Shown piece after piece: positions 51,871 through 62,714 of a stretch of DNA of 64,000 nucleotides. This DNA comes from Rhabdophis nuchalis (taxonomy: Eukaryota; Chordata; Lepidosauria; Squamata; Natricidae): NCBI GenBank assembly GCA_039707465.1, contig CM077652.1, forward strand, positions 37,178,618 to 37,242,617, written 5' to 3'. The translations under genes were made by a program, and so were the position numbers. Numbering within the stretch: the first letter of the stretch is position 1; each line of letters opens with the position of its first letter. The notes beneath the pieces are model-generated. The model searched no databases. It had not been told where the DNA came from and saw only the letters and a program-made list of their open reading frames with translations.

Positions 51871-53857
51871 TTTTTTTATATTGAAAAAGTTTTATTGGTT
51901 TTACATTTTTTCTATAGGGTAGGGTAAGGGATACAAAGAAATTTTGAGAGCATTCACGTCAGAGTCGTCGGCCCCTCCGAGACCTCAAAATACACAATAA
52001 AAAAAAATAACAAAAAAAAGCATTTTTCATAACACTACAAGGTAAAAGCAAGTACATATACCTAAATTCTCAATTCCATGCTGTCAGACATTTACAAAAA
52101 ATCCAGAAAATATTATGCAAAATTGTTCAGGAAAATCAAGGCAAAGTTATTTTTTCGATCTAAGTCTCTTGGCTATTGTATCTTCTTTTTCTCCTCCCTG
52201 GCCCCCAGCGGGCGGGGCCGTGGCCCCCTCCGTCCCCCCTGGATCTTCCCCCAGGGCAGAGGAATGTTTTTTAAGAAAGGCTTCCGCCTCAGCAACTGTT
52301 TTAATCCTCACTCTTCCTCCTTCCCAGAACACCAGCATCCCTTCGGGTGTCACCCACTTGAACCAAATCCCATGATCAAATAAAATTTTAGACAAGAAGG
52401 AAAATTTCCTCCTTGCTTCTCGAATCTTTCTAGGAATCTGCTTCAAGATAGTGACCGTTTTTTGTTGGTAAATTAAAGGGTTCCCTCTCTGCGCCTTCAA
52501 GATTTCCTCTCTGGTTGACCTTCTAACAAATTTCACATGTATCTCTCTAGGCACTTCATTTATCCTGGCATATGCTGAGTTAATTCTATAAGCTAGGTCA
52601 ATGTCCCCCCTGATCTCATCCTTAGGTTTTTGTAAATAGTCTGCTAAAATTGTGCTCATAAGATCAGGGAGGCATTCACCAGGTTGCTCAAAAACATTCT
52701 GAAATCTCAAAAAATATGTCATTCTTTCCATATCAATCCTAGACACATGCCCACTTGTTTCCTCAACCTCTTTAGTAACATTTTTAATCTCTCCCTTAAC
52801 CCCCACCAGCCCCCCTTCCAATTCTTCAGTCTTCTGTGTGATTTCCAGCGTTTGCTTCCGTGTGTCCAATAGCTCCTTCTTGAAAATGATGTTTTCTGCC
52901 CGCTGGGCCTGAATTTCTTGAACCAAAGTTTGTATAACAGTTTCAAGAGAAGCCATCCGTTGTTCTAAACTTGTCAGTGCTGTTTCTTGAGCCATCTTAA
53001 CTGTTAGAGTTAGTGCCACCAAAATGGCGTTTTCAGGGTGGGGCTGGTGAGACTAACCGGGAGCCAAAAGTTCAGATCAAGGTTGGAACGTTGTAAAATT
53101 CAGGAACCAAGAGAGAGACAATTTTCCAACTCAATAGTTATAATAACGAAGGTAATCCAGAAAGGAACCACAAATCCAAAAAAAAAAATTCTTCATTAAT
53201 ATCCAGAGAGTCCCAATTGTAAAAAGACGCTGGAAATTTTCCATAATTAAAATAGTCAGGCAGGGACAAAGAAAAGCCACTTTCCACCGCCCATCTCAGA
53301 GCCCAGAGGAGAGAGTAGAAAAATAATTTTTTTTTTTAACCAGCCAGACCTAGACACAATGTTGCAAGTAGCCGCATACCACTTTCCCTTGTTAGAGACA
53401 GTCCGGATTTAAGATTTCCGCTTTCTCTTCCAGAGAAGCCATTTTAAAGTGCCGCTTAAGTCCGAGGGGTTTTTTTTGAAAACAAACACCCCCCTCCCAG
53501 TCCATTCAACCTGGCTGGCAGCAAGGAAAAAAAGTCTTTTTAAAACTCACTCTCCCTCGCAGCTGAAGCCTCGGCAAGCCTTCCGATCTCTTCCGCTCAG
53601 CCCTCTTCATTAAAGTGAATGGCGCCGACAGCCGTTGGCGAAGGGAGAACCCCCCGCAGCATGTTCTCCTTCACCTAAGGCACGGCAAAAGGGTCGCCTC
53701 CCCCACCGCCGTGAGGGGGGGCGTCCCTGCCGAGCCGGCCCTACGGGAGACCCCCAAAAAAGGGGCGTCTCGCCCCCGTGGGGGGGCAGAAAAAGCAACA
53801 AAACGGTGAGCGAGCGCTAGGCTCGCTCGTCGCCGCAGGAGCCGGAACCGGAAGTCC
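51871..53857 (-). mobile_element. ORF1-only L1-like (HAL1-type) element, full length, copy 2
   Basis: This 1987-bp element is flanked by a perfect 15-bp duplication AAGAAAGGATTTTTT (51856-51870, 53858-53872). It has the same layout as 4417-6405: a GC-rich 5'UTR, one ORF, a ~270-bp 3'UTR with AATAAAACTTTTTCAATA and poly-A. The 5' edges of the two copies also match (CTTCCGGTTCCGGCTCCTG versus CTTCCTGTTCCGGCTTCTG on the minus strand). ORF2 is absent. Confidence 0.88.
52147..52995 (-). CDS. L1-like ORF1 protein (RNA-binding), copy 2
   Basis: The 282-residue ORF1p has a coiled coil (LLDTRKQTLEITQKTEELEG), an RRM-like part (YFLRFQNVFEQ, GDIDLAYRINSAYARINEVP) and a C-terminal domain (EIHVKFVRRSTREEILKAQR, RRKFSFLSKILFDHGIWFKW), ending AKRLRSKK. 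I chose the ATG at 52995 (MAQETALTSLEQRM) because it aligns with the start of copy 1. An in-frame ATG nine codons upstream exists. The frame is fully open, and by eye roughly three quarters of residues match copy 1. Confidence 0.85.
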   Translation of the reverse strand: MAQETALTSLEQRMASLETVIQTLVQEIQAQRAENIIFKKELLDTRKQTLEITQKTEELEGGLVGVKGEIKNVTKEVEETSGHVSRIDMERMTYFLRFQNVFEQPGECLPDLMSTILADYLQKPKDEIRGDIDLAYRINSAYARINEVPREIHVKFVRRSTREEILKAQRGNPLIYQQKTVTILKQIPRKIREARRKFSFLSKILFDHGIWFKWVTPEGMLVFWEGGRVRIKTVAEAEAFLKKHSSALGEDPGGTEGATAPPAGGQGGEKEDTIAKRLRSKK

Positions 53858-54079
53858 AAGAAAGGATTTTTTGAAATGACCATCAGATCATTACTATTTC
53901 TTAATACAGTAATTAACACGCTGTAATGCTAAGGAGTTCTAATCCCTCTCCCCACCTGAAAAGAACTTTGTTCCAACTGCCAGTTGCCTTATATTAACAC
54001 ACTCCAACCCTCATCCCTTATATTAACGCACTCAACAGATTGATCAAGAGCGTTTTGCCAGTGTCACCAACAGTGTCAA

Positions 54080-55125
54080 GAAAGAACTACTGCCCAGAAT
54101 CAGAAGCAATACTGTGCATGATTTCATCGTAGGATTTCCTCTGTTCTTGATTTAATTTTACAACATTCACAGCAACTGCTTCTGCCAGCTGAATGGTATT
54201 ATAAGACGGTTCACTCAGGTGTTGACGGTTGCTGACAACAACTCCTTGCTCTCGTGAAGCTGGTGGAAATCCAAACTGTAGGAGTGTTTTACCCGGCATG
54301 GATGTGACAATATCCTCAAGAAGGATAAGGCATGGGTTATAAACAATTTGGAGGACCAGTTGGGCATTTCCACACTCTTCTCCATTAGCCATTTAACATC
54401 TTCCGCAGGACTGTCTCTGTATTTCTCCCGCAATTTTAGAGGGTCTCCAACTTGGCAGAAAACCAACATGATAGCAAACAGCTCACCGATTTTGTTAGAA
54501 AAGTCAGAGATGGAGGCTTCTTCCAGTGAGCATCGTCCTCCAGCAAGCTAAGTGCACTGCACGCTGCTTGAAATGTCAGTTGAAGTATCCCTGCCACAGT
54601 TTTTAGGGCAGTAAATGACATGGGGCCACGGATCTCGTGCAAGGAGCATAGGTGGTAGCACTCAGCATTACCGGGATGGACGGTGTACGCTCTACCCAAC
54701 ACTTCACTGACCTTTCTTCACCCCCAGATAACCTGCTACAGGCTTCCCTTTTTTCCTCCTGCAGAACTGGTTGCCTTTGCCTATGTAATAAGTTGGAACT
54801 TCGCAATATAAAAGGTTCCTTGCGAAAGCATCGACTTTGCACAGCTCAGAAAAGGCCAGAAGTGTTATTTTGGGAGGGTTATTGATCCTCTCAACAACAT
54901 TGTCCTCAGTAAAATAAATTCTCTGTCCATTTTTGAGATGTATGGCAAGTTGCATAACGGGAGGAAATCTTTTGCGACTAGAGTAGCAGAGAATTCCCCA
55001 GGCTGCCGCAGAGCTGCTGCTGTCTCGTCCTGCCTCGTACCTCGTCACCTCGTCCAGTTCTTCAATGGTGAATGCTGCCTGGTCAGACCCTTTGTTAATA
55101 TACTCGCAGATGTATTTTAGTACAA
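54080..55125 (-). pseudogene. Helitron Rep/helicase relic
   Basis: Minus-strand pieces in three frames follow the order of the Helitron helicase N-terminal region: KYICEYINKGSDQAAFTIEE with LDEVTRYEAGR, LAIHLKNGQRIYFTEDNVVE, NNPPKITLLAFSELCKVDAF, YCEVPTYYIGKGN, AYTVHPGNAECYHL, EIRGPMSFTALKTVAG, LVFCQVGDPLKLREKYRDSP and LNQEQRKSYDEIMHSIASDS. At least three frameshifts break it. It stops before the helicase Walker A motif. It is a dead fragment of an autonomous Helitron, oriented opposite to the TC-CTAG element at 45131. Confidence 0.82.
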
Positions 55126-55368
55126 TTTAACTGAATTGCAGTACTCAACGTTTATATGAGCCGAGAAGGCACGAGACAGGACAGGGTTTATGGCACCACC
55201 CAGCGATTGTCAAGATCAACTCCGCTGATGTTGGCAGTGAAGCCGAAACAAACTGTCCTGCTTGCAACTCACAAATAATTGATATTTCTCAGTTGACTCA
55301 AATTCAAGAGATAATAGCCTGCAAACCAAAACCAAATATCCGATGCTTGTCTGAATGAATTCCTTTAA

Positions 55369-55757
<389 letters not shown>

Positions 55758-56961
55758 CATACAGAGGAATAGTCCAAAATCAGACGAAAACTCCAAGAGC
55801 TGGGTCAGGGTTGTCAATCAGTCCAATTGGTTGTCAATCAGTCCAGTTGGACTGCGCTTGCGCGAAGATGGCGGGGTAGCTCTGGAGCTCCGTGTGGGCT
55901 GCGGAGGCCGTTGGCATTTTTAAGTGCCCCCTGCCCTCGTTTGTGATCCTGGAGGGCATGGGAGGATGAGGGACCCACCCGGACACCTTAGGGTGAGGTT
56001 CGCAATATCGGGGGGAGAGCGGACGGAGCACCGGCGACCGGAACGCCCGGACGGTGAGAGCGCTGGGGCGGGAACTGCCGCAATGGAGGCCAGTGCAGAG
56101 GCCGCCGCCCGGACGTTTTAACAGGGCGGAGAGAGGCCGGCTGCACCGAAGAGCTCCGGAAAGCTGGAAATTGGTGGCGAGCCGTGGGGTGAAGCGGTGG
56201 TGAGAGCACCGGTGGCCAGCGGGAATGGTGAGAGAGGCGTGGAGGAAAGATGGCGGAGGAGGCGGAGATGCTGGTTTGATGGAGCGAAAGGAAAGTGGAG
56301 AGAGAGAGTGCGGAGGGGAGAGGTTGCCGCTGGAAGCCGAGCCGACGGCGGTGGGAGCGCCGGGAGTCGAGAGACGAAGGCGGCGACAGAGGAGCTGGTT
56401 GGAGAAAGGTGGAAGGTGGTGGCTGTGAGAGAGCCATGTGATGGTTGAGAGTGGAGAGGCGGCTGCTGGAGGCCAGGCTGACGGCGGTGGGAGCGCCGAG
56501 AGGCTACTGGCGAAGGCGGTGACGCGGGGATGGCAGCGGTGGGAGCGCCGAGGTGGATGTGGACGGCCGCTGACCAGTCGCAATTTCATTTCCCCCATGG
56601 TCACTCTCCCAAGTTTGGGAGAATTACGCCACCAAGGCCTTGATAGGCCCGGAAGAACTGACTGACTGTCCTAAAGAACATGTGACAGTAACCAACTATG
56701 GACGCCCCAATGGTCATCATTGCGAACTAATTTAACCTAATGTAATTGAATCTATTTACCAACTGATTTATCCTGGTTTACCCATCTTGCACTTTATTTC
56801 ACCTTACTTCATTTTACCAACCAAATGAATTGACTTGAGTGAATTGTTTTAACTAACTGCCAACGACTTTTTAACATCTGTATTTTTAACATCTGTATTT
56901 ATCCCAAAACCCACCCGAATTTTATCTGTATAATTATTGAATTTTAACTATCTATTTAATA

Positions 56962-58968
56962 ATGTATTCCAGAGCAAGCCTGCTATCGCTGCGAGAGTCC
57001 CCGCTCTCGCAGGTATGGCCCCCTGATTTATCTAGGGCCCATCTTGATGATGGTATTGTGAATCCGAAGAGATGGGCGAAGCGCGGCCTTAGGGGATTTT
57101 TAGTTTTTAATTTATTTAAATTATCTTTTTTAGGGGGTTCAAGGGAGGGGGGTAGATATAGACAGATGGAGATTGAAACAGTGATCAATAGTAAGGGCCA
57201 GGATAGCAGTCGACGGCGGGAAGCGGAAGGCGAAAGGAAGGGGGATACTCGAGTCGTTCCACAGGAGGGCATACCAATTCAGAGGGTCGTGGGGAGGGGC
57301 AGGACCGAGGGGAGACAATTTTCATCCTCCCGGTTGGTGGCACGTAGCCGTTGGTTGCAAACGGTCGGGTGCCACAACCCCCGCAGGCTAGGTGGCCAGG
57401 GAATACAGAGCCAGGTTCTGCGGCTGATGTTTTGCAACGCCAGGTCCATTGTCAACAAAGCCCCCCTCATTAGTGACCTTGTGTCAGAGGGGGAGCCGGA
57501 CCTGGTAGGAATTGCGGAAACCTGGTTGGGCCACGAGGGAGAACTTCCCCTCGTTGAAATGTGCCCAACAGGCTACCGCGCATTTCATCAGCCGCGGGCC
57601 CTAGGCAGGGGTGGTGGGGTAGCGGTCATTATTAAGGAAGGCCTTGAGCCGAGAGAGACCATTATGCCTCAGACTACCGGCTATGAGTCCCTCTGCGTGA
57701 AGTGGGGCCTAGGGAGGCAGTTGGGCTTGCTGGTTGTATACCTGGCTCCCCGCTATGTAGCAGCAGCCCTGCCCGAGCTCCTGGAGGTGATCGCTACGGT
57801 GGCAGTTGAGACCCCCAGACTTATAGTCATGGGGGACTTTAACCTGCCATCGTTGGGCGAATCATCCGTGGTAGCTCGGGAGTTCATGGCTTCCATGACG
57901 GCCATGGACCTGACCCAAGTAATTCAGGGCCCCACCCACGAGGGTGGACATACGCCGGATCTCATCTTTGTCTCGGGCCAATGGAAGAGTGATCTGGGTA
58001 CAGGGGACATAGTCATCACACCCTTGTCATGGTCAGACCACTCACTTCTCCGGCTCGACTTTCCGACCGCTGCTCCCCTCCGCGGGGAGGCGGAACCAGA
58101 GTTACCAATCTGGTACCGCCCCAGGCGCTTGATGGACCCTGATGGGTTTCAGACAGCGCTTGGGCCATTTCCTGTATCCCTGACCCGCGCCCCGATGGAG
58201 GACCTCACGGCTGCATGGAATAGTGCGGCCGTGGGAGCCTTAGATCGGGTCGCGCCCTTGCGGCCTCTCTTGCGGCGGCGAACCACCCTGGCTCCTTGGT
58301 TTACTGAGGAGCTGCGGGTGATGAAATGCCGCAAGAGATGCCTAGAGAGTAGATGGAGGTCTAGCCGCTCTGAATCTGACCGGACACAGGTAAGAGCCCA
58401 TTTACGGACTTACATTGTGGCGCTGAGGGTGGCCAAACGTCATCATTGTGCCACTCTCATAGCATCCGCAGAAAACCGCCCTGCCGCCCTGTTTAGGGTG
58501 ACCCGTGCCCTCCTTCAACAGAGGGAGCGGGAAGCCCCGCTACAGGGTAGAGCAGAGGAATTTGTGACTTTTCTGCAGGAGAAAACCGCCCAGATACAGA
58601 GTGAGCTAGCCCCCATTCATGGCCCAGTGGGATGCCACGAGAGAGATCTTGTTTGGGAGGAGTTTGACCCCGTTACTTCCGAGGATATGGACAGGCTACG
58701 TGGGCGACTGCGAGCCACCACATGTTTATTGGACCCGTGCCCCTCCTGGCTTGTACTGGCATCCTGGGAGGTGACACGAGGCTGGCTCCAAGAGGTTGTC
58801 AACGCATCCTTGAGTGAGGGTTCCTTGCCTGCCTCCCTAAAAGAGGCGATGGTGAGGCCCCTCCTCAAGAAGCCCTCTTTGGACCCAGCTCTTTTAAACA
58901 ACTACCGTCCAGTCTCCCTTTTTGGCGAAGGTTGTCGAGAGTGTGGTGGCACAACAGTTTCCCCGTAA
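56962..58968 (+). CDS. L2-type ORF2, endonuclease and linker (5' part of frameshifted ORF)
   Basis: An open frame of 668 codons contains an apurinic-type endonuclease from about residue 150: LRLMFCNARSIVNKAPLISD, VGIAETWLGHEGE, GGGVAVIIKEG, VMGDFNLPS, TPDLIFVSGQW and the terminal SDHSLLRLDF. All expected catalytic boxes (N, E, D-x-N, SDH) are visible. The linker follows, and the frame runs into the RT N-terminus until an 8-bp deletion at 58917/58918 shifts it. The last ~15 codons are out of frame. Retrotransposon gene; it nicks target DNA for target-primed reverse transcription. Confidence 0.85.
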   Translation: MYSRASLLSLRESPLSQVWPPDLSRAHLDDGIVNPKRWAKRGLRGFLVFNLFKLSFLGGSREGGRYRQMEIETVINSKGQDSSRRREAEGERKGDTRVVPQEGIPIQRVVGRGRTEGRQFSSSRLVARSRWLQTVGCHNPRRLGGQGIQSQVLRLMFCNARSIVNKAPLISDLVSEGEPDLVGIAETWLGHEGELPLVEMCPTGYRAFHQPRALGRGGGVAVIIKEGLEPRETIMPQTTGYESLCVKWGLGRQLGLLVVYLAPRYVAAALPELLEVIATVAVETPRLIVMGDFNLPSLGESSVVAREFMASMTAMDLTQVIQGPTHEGGHTPDLIFVSGQWKSDLGTGDIVITPLSWSDHSLLRLDFPTAAPLRGEAEPELPIWYRPRRLMDPDGFQTALGPFPVSLTRAPMEDLTAAWNSAAVGALDRVAPLRPLLRRRTTLAPWFTEELRVMKCRKRCLESRWRSSRSESDRTQVRAHLRTYIVALRVAKRHHCATLIASAENRPAALFRVTRALLQQREREAPLQGRAEEFVTFLQEKTAQIQSELAPIHGPVGCHERDLVWEEFDPVTSEDMDRLRGRLRATTCLLDPCPSWLVLASWEVTRGWLQEVVNASLSEGSLPASLKEAMVRPLLKKPSLDPALLNNYRPVSLFGEGCRECGGTTVSP

Positions 58969-60223
58969 CCTGGAGGAAGTTGACTATCTAGATCCGCGCC
59001 AGTCCGGCTTTCGGCCCAGGCATAGCACCGAGACGGCATTGGTCGCGTTGGTAGATGATCTCTGGAGGGCCAGAGATGGGGGATGTTCCTCCATCCTGGT
59101 CCTATTAGACCTCTCGGCGGCTTTCGATACCATCGACCATGGTATCCTATTGCATCGGCTGGGGGGGTTGGGGGTGGGAGGCACCGTTTTACGGTGGTTC
59201 TCCTCCTACCTCTCTGGCCGATCGCAATTTGTGCGGGCAGGAGAGCAGAGGTCGACCCCGAGACCCCTCACATGTGGGGTGCCTCAGGGGTTGGTCCTCT
59301 CGCCTCTCCTGTTTAATGCATACATGAAGCCGCTGGGTGAGATCATCCGTGGTTTTGGGGTAGAGTACCACCTGTACGCTGATGACACCCAGCTGTACAT
59401 ATCTACCCCAAACCACCCCAACGATGCCGTAGCGGTGATGTGCCAGTGCCTGGAAGCCGTGCGGATCTGGATGGGAAGTAACGGACTTAGGCTCAACCCG
59501 ACCAAGACCGAGTGGCTGTGGTTTCCGGCTGCCCGATTCAACCAGCTCTCTCCAACGCTGGCCATAGGGGGCGAACATCTTGCCCCTGTGGATGGGGCGC
59601 GCAATTTGGGTGTCCTCCTGGATACCCGGCTGTCTATGGAAGAGCAAGTGACAGCCGTGGCCAGGAGGGCGTTTTACCAGGTTCGCCTGGTTCGCCAATT
59701 GCGCCCCCTATTGGATCGGGACGCCCTTCGCACAGTCACTCATGCCCTCGTGACATCCCGACTGGACTACTGTAACTCTCTCTACATGGGGCTCCCCTTG
59801 AGGTGCACCCGGAGGCTTCAGTTAGTTCAGAATGCAGCCGCGCGAGCAATTATGGGGACCACCAGGTTTACCCACGTTACACCGCTCTTGCGCGAGCTGC
59901 ACTGGCTACCTGTCGTCTTCCGGGTGCGCTTCAAGGTGCTAATTATCATCTTCAAAGCGCTCCATGGCTCGGGACCTAGCTATCTGCGAGATCGGATCCT
60001 GCCCCATACATCCTCACGACCGATTCGCTCCCACAGAGAGGGACTTCTCCGGGTGCCGTCCACTAGACTTTGTCAGCGGGCGACGCCCAGGGGAAGGGCT
60101 CTCTCTGTGGCGGGCCCGGCCCTCTGGAACGACCTTCCCCCTGACATCAGAACGACCACTGACCTCCGCTCCTTCCGTACGAAATTGAAGACCTATTTCT
60201 TTCGACTGGCCGGCCTTGAATAA
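58922..60223 (+). CDS. L2-type ORF2, reverse transcriptase (3' part of frameshifted ORF)
   Basis: An open frame of 433 codons continues the ORF in the next frame: [67 protein letters not shown] and C-terminus LKTYFFRLAGLE. The catalytic Asp pair is intact. Apart from the deletion that separates it from the endonuclease part, the ORF has no stop, so the copy was disabled by few mutations. Confidence 0.85.
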   Translation: MAKVVESVVAQQFPRNLEEVDYLDPRQSGFRPRHSTETALVALVDDLWRARDGGCSSILVLLDLSAAFDTIDHGILLHRLGGLGVGGTVLRWFSSYLSGRSQFVRAGEQRSTPRPLTCGVPQGLVLSPLLFNAYMKPLGEIIRGFGVEYHLYADDTQLYISTPNHPNDAVAVMCQCLEAVRIWMGSNGLRLNPTKTEWLWFPAARFNQLSPTLAIGGEHLAPVDGARNLGVLLDTRLSMEEQVTAVARRAFYQVRLVRQLRPLLDRDALRTVTHALVTSRLDYCNSLYMGLPLRCTRRLQLVQNAAARAIMGTTRFTHVTPLLRELHWLPVVFRVRFKVLIIIFKALHGSGPSYLRDRILPHTSSRPIRSHREGLLRVPSTRLCQRATPRGRALSVAGPALWNDLPPDIRTTTDLRSFRTKLKTYFFRLAGLE

Positions 60224-60649
60224 TTCTCTCTGTCTATTGATTCCAAATGCATTTTAATGGGTTCTTAATCATTTTTAGCACGGGTAACATTGTTTAATTA
60301 TGTTTTAAAGTATGTATTTTGTATTTATTGTATATTGTTTTTAGTTTCTCCTGTGCACCGCCCCGGGTCCCTGTGGGGAGAGGGTGCGGTCAATAAATCC
60401 GAATTTGATTTGATTTGATTTGAAAAGTTAAAGGCTCAAGGATTCTTACACAAATAGGAATATCATGCAAGGCCCAGAGAATAAATACTGTTTCCAGCAA
60501 AGGGAACATGAGTCAGAGGTGCTTCTTAAATCAGGCTGCAGCCAGCTGTGATCAATAAAAGATTTACTCTCTTTCTTCGAGAGACGCCTAATAGAACCAT
60601 GTTGCTCAGCCTCCAGTCTGCTTTCTAGGAGGCCTGACATCATCTAAAG

Positions 60650-60782
60650 CAGGGATGTCCAAACTTGGGAACTTTAAGACTTGTGGACTTCAACTCCCAG
60701 AAATCCCCAGCCAGCAGCTGGCTGGGGAATTCTGGGAGTTGAAGTCCACAAGTCTTAAAGTTCCCAAGTTTGGACATCCCTG
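60650..60782. mobile_element. hAT-type foldback MITE, nearly perfect palindrome
   Basis: A 133-bp element with ends CAGGGATGTCCAAACTTGGG and CAAGTTTGGACATCCCTG lies between perfect 8-bp duplications ATCTAAAG (60642-60649, 60783-60790). The two halves are almost exactly inverted. Confidence 0.92.
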
Positions 60783-60949
60783 ATCTAAAGCAATTGACTG
60801 CTGCTTGGTTTTGTGTCTCCTTAACATTCCATGGTTCTACTGGAACCTCTTCCTCAAGGTCCAAGTTGTCCAATTCCTGGGAGATAACAGGAATACATTT
60901 AATATTTAAATGATATTCATCAATAATGGGCAGAACTAATCAAACCTAA

Positions 60950-62680
60950 TAATGGACAGGTTACGTGGGCGACTGCGAGCCACCACATGTTTATTGGACC
61001 CGTGTCCCTCCTGGCTTGTACTGGCATCCTGGGAGGTGACACGAGGCTGGCTCCAGGAGTTAGTCAACGCTTCTCTGAGTGAGGGGTTCTTGCCGGCCTC
61101 CCTTAAAGAGGCCATGGTGAGGCCCCTCCTGAAGAAGCCCTCTTTGGACCCAGCTTTATTAGTCAACTATCGTCCCGTCTCCAACCTTCCCTTTTGGCGA
61201 AGGTTGTTGAGAGTGTGGTGGCACAACAGTTTCCCCGTCACCTGGAGGAAGTTGATTATCTAGACCCGCGCCAGTCCGGCTTTCGGCCCGGGCATAGCAC
61301 TGAGACGGCATTGGTCGCGTTGGTAGATGATCTCTGGAGGGCCAGAGATGGGGGTTGTTCCTCCATCCTGGTCCTATTAGACCTCTCAGCGGCTTTTGAT
61401 ACCATCGACCATGGTATCCTATTGCATCGGCTGGGGGGGTTGGGGGTGGGAGGCACCGTTTTACGGTGGTTGCCCTCCTACCTCTCCGGTCGATCGCAAT
61501 TTGTGTTGGCAGGAGAGCAGAGGTCGACCTTGAGACCCCTCACGTGGGGTGCCTCAGGGGTCGGTCCTCTCGCCTCTCCTGTTTAACACATATATGAAGC
61601 CACTGGGTGAGATCATCCGTGGTTTTGGGGTAGAGTATCACCTCTACGCTGATGATACACAGCTGTATATATCTACCCCAAACCACCCCAACGATGCCGT
61701 AGCGGTGATGTGCCAGTGCCTGGAAGCCGTGCGGATCTGGATTGGAAGTAACAGACTCAGGCTCAACCCGGCCAAGACCGAGTGGCTGTGGTTTCCGGCC
61801 GCCCGATTCAACCAGTTGACTCCATCACTGGCCATAGGGGGCGAACACCTTGCCCCTGTGGATGGGGCGCGCAACTTGGGTGTCCTCCTGGATACCCGGC
61901 TGTCCATGGAAGATCAAGTGACAGCCATGGCCAGGAGGGCGTTTTACCAGGTTCGCCTGGTACGCCAGTTGCGCCCCCTATTGGATCGGGATGCCCTTTG
62001 CACGGTCACTCATGCCCTTGTGACATCCCAACTGGACTATTGTAACTCTCTCTACATGGGGCTCCCCTTGAGGTGCACCCGAAGACTTCAGCTGGTCCAG
62101 AATGCAGCCGCGCGAGCAATAATGGGTACCGCAAGGTATACCCATGTAACACCGCTCTTGCGCGAGCTGCACTGGCTACCTGTCGTCTTTCGGGTGCGCT
62201 TCAAGGTGCTAGTTCTCATCTTTAAAGCGCTCCATGGCTCGGGACCTAGCTATCTGCGGGATCGGATCCTGCCACATACATCCTCCCGGCCGATTCGCTC
62301 CCACAGAGAGGGACTTCTCCGGGTGCCGTCCACTAGACTTTGTCAGCGGCCGACGCCCAGGGGAAGGGCCTTCTCTGTGGCGGGCCCAGCCCTCTGGAAC
62401 GACCTTCCCCCCGACATTAGAACAACTACGGACCTCCGCTCCTTCCGTCAGAAATTAAAAACACACTTTTTCTGCTTGGCCGGCCTAGGTTAGTCTCTAC
62501 CTCAGGGGTTAGGGAATGTGAATTTTAAAAATGGGGATTTTAGTGCAGGGACAATTAGATTTAATCTATTTTTACTGTATTTATTTATGTATATATTTTA
62601 TGTTGTTTTAATTTTTTCCCTGTGCACCGCTCCGAGTCCCCCTGGGGAGAGGAGGCGGTATAGAAAAAATAAAATTATTA
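60950..62680 (+). mobile_element. 5'-truncated L2-type LINE (copy F)
   Basis: It starts at ATGGACAGGTTACGTGGGCG, almost the same ORF2 position as copy B, and ends in an A/T-rich ATT tail. Two small deletions break the RT frame: one T in the run at 61191-61195, and two bases at about 61543 (CACGTGGGG versus CACATGTGGGG). Confidence 0.87.
60952..62493 (+). pseudogene. L2-type reverse transcriptase, two frameshifts
   Basis: Three open pieces (60952-61263, 61194-61586, 61549-62493) reconstruct the same RT order as the other copies. The last piece has [10 protein letters not shown] and runs to [12 protein letters not shown]. It is non-functional because of the frameshifts. Confidence 0.83.
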
Positions 62681-62714
62681 TTAAATTATTTATTATTAAT
62701 TGAAATAATATTAA

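Larger units (their letters stand above)
55800..60421 (+). mobile_element. Near full-length L2-type LINE (copy E)
   Basis: A purine- and CG-rich 5' region (about 55800-56960) precedes ORF2 with endonuclease and RT. The 3'UTR ends in CTGTGCACCGCCCCGGGTCC and TTTGA repeats at about 60400-60421. The exact 5' edge is uncertain; a TTGTCAATCAGTCCA repeat occurs twice at 55810-55850. No clear ORF1 was recognised. It is by far the most complete L2 copy in the window. Confidence 0.83.

Noticed and set aside
55834..56604. 256-codon minus-strand Ser/Pro-rich frame
   Set aside because: It is antisense to the GC-rich 5' region of the L2 element and has no recognisable domain.
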